DNA of 17,385 nt from Trueperella sp. (GTDB taxonomy: Bacteria > Actinomycetota > Actinomycetes > Actinomycetales > Actinomycetaceae). The notes under the pieces are model-generated. The model made no database searches. It saw only the letters and a list, made by a program, of their open reading frames with translations, and was not told where the DNA came from. The DNA is taken from positions 1 through 17,385 of the forward strand of contig JAAYGH010000325.1 of the NCBI GenBank assembly GCA_012727825.1, in the 5' to 3' direction. Shown here piece after piece: positions 15,806-17,385 of the stretch (positions are counted from its first letter, which is position 1; each line of letters begins with the position of its first letter). A program made the translations under genes and the position numbers.

Positions 15806-16072
15806 GTGGCAAACATTAAGTCCCAGATTAAGCGAAACAAGACCAACGAGAAGCGACGCATCCGCAACAAGGCTTACAAGACCGAGGTTCGCTCGCTCAT
15901 TCGTAAGACCCGCGAGGCTGCGGAAGCTGGCAACGCCGAAGAAGCCAACGAGGCGCTCCGCGTTGCAACTCGCAAGATCGACAAGGCTGTTTCCAAGGGT
16001 GTTCTCCACAAGAACAATGCAGCAAAGCGCAAGTCTAGGCTTGCCAAGCTGATTGCTTCGATCGAAGACTAG
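15806..16072 (+). CDS. rpsT: 30S ribosomal protein S20
   Basis: S20 binds 16S rRNA early in 30S assembly. The 88-residue protein is Lys/Arg-rich and opens with [20 protein letters not shown], then has the family-typical [20 protein letters not shown] and [10 protein letters not shown] near the end. The length is normal for the family. The start is GTG at 15806 with AAAGAG 10 bases upstream. It is preceded by a long leader and followed by a perfect-palindrome terminator, so it is a single-gene transcript. In many actinomycetes rpsT is divergent from or next to lepA; here about 3.2 kb of other genes separates them. Confidence 0.98.
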   Translation: MANIKSQIKRNKTNEKRRIRNKAYKTEVRSLIRKTREAAEAGNAEEANEALRVATRKIDKAVSKGVLHKNNAAKRKSRLAKLIASIED

Positions 16073-16088
16073 TTTCTTCATTACGTGT

Positions 16089-16122
16089 AGTGAGGGGCGG
16101 ACCATATGGTCCGCCCCTCACT
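16089..16122 (+). terminator. Perfect palindromic terminator of rpsT
   Basis: The 34 bases are a perfect inverted repeat: a 15-bp GC-rich stem beginning AGTGAGGGGCGGACC, with ATAT as the loop. It starts 17 bases after the rpsT stop. No T-run follows, as is common for actinobacterial hairpin terminators. Confidence 0.85.
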
Positions 16123-16136
16123 GTTCGTCGTTCAGG

Positions 16137-16250
16137 TTATCCAAACCGGAGGATCGCCAAGGCGCCGATCGTCAGCGCTGCACCTACTGCGAAGTTAATC
16201 GTGAGGAACCGGCGCCATCCGATGTTTGACCACGCATCACGTGACCACAC
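16137..16250 (-). pseudogene. Tail fragment of an unidentified membrane protein (37 codons)
   Basis: A short frame, readable from GTG at 16250, encodes [19 protein letters not shown] followed by [17 protein letters not shown] and a TAA stop. The second half is one hydrophobic helix. There is no ribosome-binding site at normal spacing (AGGAG is about 16 bases upstream), and the frame is closed by TAA just before the GTG. It directly abuts the idi fragment, which suggests a relic of a second gene joined at a deletion point. A real 37-residue membrane peptide is the alternative. Confidence 0.35.
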
Positions 16251-16402
16251 GCCGAGTTAGACCACACTCCTGGCCATATTTTCTTCGATAGGGCCCGGCG
16301 CGTGATGAGCAACCTGCCGTCAGGATCAAACAGGTACGTGGAGAAGGCAAGGTGAAGCGACGTCGAGTCCGTGTGGATGGAGGGCCGGTCAGCGGCCCAT
16401 AA
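16241..16402 (-). pseudogene. idi: Internal fragment of isopentenyl-diphosphate delta-isomerase (type 1)
   Basis: In one minus-strand frame, 54 uninterrupted codons encode [12 protein letters not shown], then [17 protein letters not shown], then [17 protein letters not shown] and ACGH. This is the conserved N-terminal half of Idi-1, a Nudix-fold enzyme that interconverts isopentenyl and dimethylallyl diphosphate. It includes the catalytic Cys region (SACGH) and metal-binding His residues. There is no start codon: a TGA lies in frame within the palindrome upstream. Homology ends abruptly after CGH; the frame then reads an unrelated tail to TAG at 16184-16186. The Nudix box and catalytic Glu are missing. 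It is a dead remnant, with both ends lost. Confidence 0.85.
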
Positions 16403-16404
16403 GG

Positions 16405-16440
16405 ACTGCGCGGGAGGTCAAGCTTGACCTCCCGCGCAGT
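16405..16440 (-). terminator. Perfect palindromic terminator of pntB
   Basis: A 36-base perfect inverted repeat starts ACTGCGCGGGAGGTCA on either strand, with an AGCT loop and a 16-bp stem. It lies 49 bases after the pntB stop and has no T-run. It also forms the upstream border of the idi remnant. Confidence 0.8.
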
Positions 16441-16489
16441 GCACGCACGTCCCAACTGGCGCGATCAGTCGCGCGTCGCGTGATGATTT

Positions 16490-17385
16490 CTAAAGGAATG
16501 TGTTGATCTGATCAACCGAATCCTTGGCATCTCCTAGCAACATCTTCGTATTCTCGTTAAAGAACAGTGGATTTTGCACGCCGGCGTAGCCGGCGTTGCC
16601 CATCGAGCGCTTAAAGACCACGACGTTCTTCGCCTCCCACGCCTTAATGACTGGCATGCCTGCGATCGGGGAACCGGGTTCTTCGGCCGCAGGATTGACC
16701 GTGTCGTTTGCACCGATGACGAGCACGACGTCAGCTTCCGCCATGTCGTCGTTGACTTCGTCCATTTCATACACGATGTCGTAAGGCACATTCGCTTCAG
16801 CAAGCAGCACATTCATGTGTCCTGGCAGTCGTCCAGCAACAGGGTGGATGGCAAAGGACACTGCAACACCCTGCTCACGCAACTTATCTGCCATCGCAGC
16901 AACCGGGTACTGCGCCTGAGCGACGGCCATGCCATAGCCCGGAGTGATGACGACCTTGCTTGCGTCCTTCAGCATCTCCGCAACGTCGTCAGCAGTGGCC
17001 TCCTGGTGTGCCCCGTAGTCCTTGCCCTCGCCGGTCACGGCGCCATCGGAGCCGAAACCGCCGAGAATGACCGAGATGAACGAACGGTTCATGGCTTTCG
17101 ACATGATGTAGGACAGGTAAGCGCCTGAGGAACCAACTAGTGCACCGGTGATGATGAGCAGATCATTACCGAGCGTGAACCCTGCCATCGCAGCAGCCCA
17201 ACCCGAGTACGAGTTAAGCATGGATACGACGACGGGCATGTCGCCTCCACCAATAGCCGCAACCAGATGCACGCCGATAAGGAGTGCAATGACCGTGAGC
17301 AGCACGAGGGGAATCAAGCCACTGCCAAGCGAACGCGTGTGTGCTAGCCAGATGACGAGGAGGACCGAAATGATGATCGCCCCGC
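16490..17385 (-). CDS. pntB: NAD(P) transhydrogenase subunit beta (partial, 5' end outside window)
   Basis: PntB is the membrane and NADP-binding subunit of the proton-translocating transhydrogenase, which makes NADPH from NADH. The window holds the C-terminal 297 residues or so of a protein normally about 460-480 long. The first part contains hydrophobic helices (for example [20 protein letters not shown] and [20 protein letters not shown]). The NADP-binding domain III follows: [58 protein letters not shown] and [17 protein letters not shown]. All are near-identical to family consensus, so the protein is probably functional. The frame is open to the right edge; pntA genes would be expected upstream, outside the window. 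It ends at a strong palindrome. Confidence 0.97.
   Translation of the reverse strand, partial: GAIIISVLLVIWLAHTRSLGSGLIPLVLLTVIALLIGVHLVAAIGGGDMPVVVSMLNSYSGWAAAMAGFTLGNDLLIITGALVGSSGAYLSYIMSKAMNRSFISVILGGFGSDGAVTGEGKDYGAHQEATADDVAEMLKDASKVVITPGYGMAVAQAQYPVAAMADKLREQGVAVSFAIHPVAGRLPGHMNVLLAEANVPYDIVYEMDEVNDDMAEADVVLVIGANDTVNPAAEEPGSPIAGMPVIKAWEAKNVVVFKRSMGNAGYAGVQNPLFFNENTKMLLGDAKDSVDQINTFL

Noticed and set aside
15669..16052. 127-residue frame overlapping rpsT
   Set aside because: It is out of frame with S20, which is certain; its Ser/Arg/Pro/Thr composition marks a shadow.
16237..16455. 72-residue minus-strand frame over the idi relic
   Set aside because: It runs through the palindrome and is in a different frame from the Idi similarity; its composition (Arg/Pro-rich) looks like a shadow.

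Overview
The window looks like chromosomal core-genome DNA from a moderately GC-rich actinomycete (Actinomycetota). Evidence seen: the gene order hrcA-dnaJ-phoH-ybeY-CNNM/CorC-era, a lepA/hemW block, an actinobacterial DUF3097 protein, a CIRCE operator, likely leaderless promoters and hairpins without U-tracts. A member of Actinomycetaceae (Arcanobacterium/Trueperella-like) is my best guess, as inference only. No tRNA, rRNA, CRISPR array, phage or insertion sequence was recognised.

Region 1 (1-7200, minus strand) is one tightly packed operon. It starts at a CIRCE-controlled promoter and runs hrcA, dnaJ (type 2), phoH, ybeY, a CBS-domain membrane protein, era, and a membrane-anchored alpha/beta hydrolase that leaves the left edge. 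Several genes overlap by a few bases. It links heat-shock control with rRNA maturation and 30S assembly (ybeY, era). The rRNA methyltransferase gene rsmE, usual between dnaJ and phoH in actinomycetes, is absent.

Region 2 (7230-12627) holds DUF3097 on the plus strand, probably leaderless. It converges on a minus-strand block running lepA, trmB, hemW and a small membrane protein of unknown function. lepA/trmB overlap by 4 bases and trmB/hemW by 8, so translation is probably coupled.

Region 3 (12689-15211, plus strand) holds a HAD-family protein with a variant catalytic motif, a three-helix membrane protein, a bacterial PH-domain membrane protein with a leaderless-type promoter, and a PemK/MazF-family gene. 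The last is split by one in-frame TGA, with an intact, conserved-looking reading frame continuing for 60 codons after it.

Region 4 (15212-17385) holds a CsbD-like stress protein gene, a long imperfect hairpin, rpsT with a long and probably folded leader, and a perfect-palindrome terminator. A gene graveyard of about 280 bases follows; it contains an unmistakable internal fragment of isopentenyl-diphosphate isomerase (idi) and the tail of another membrane protein. A second perfect palindrome and the C-terminal part of pntB (minus strand, leaving the right edge) close the window.

I see no convincing new multi-gene system. The items most worth checking are the TGA-interrupted PemK/MazF gene, the idi relic, the 64-base hairpin between the CsbD gene and rpsT, and the rpsT leader.
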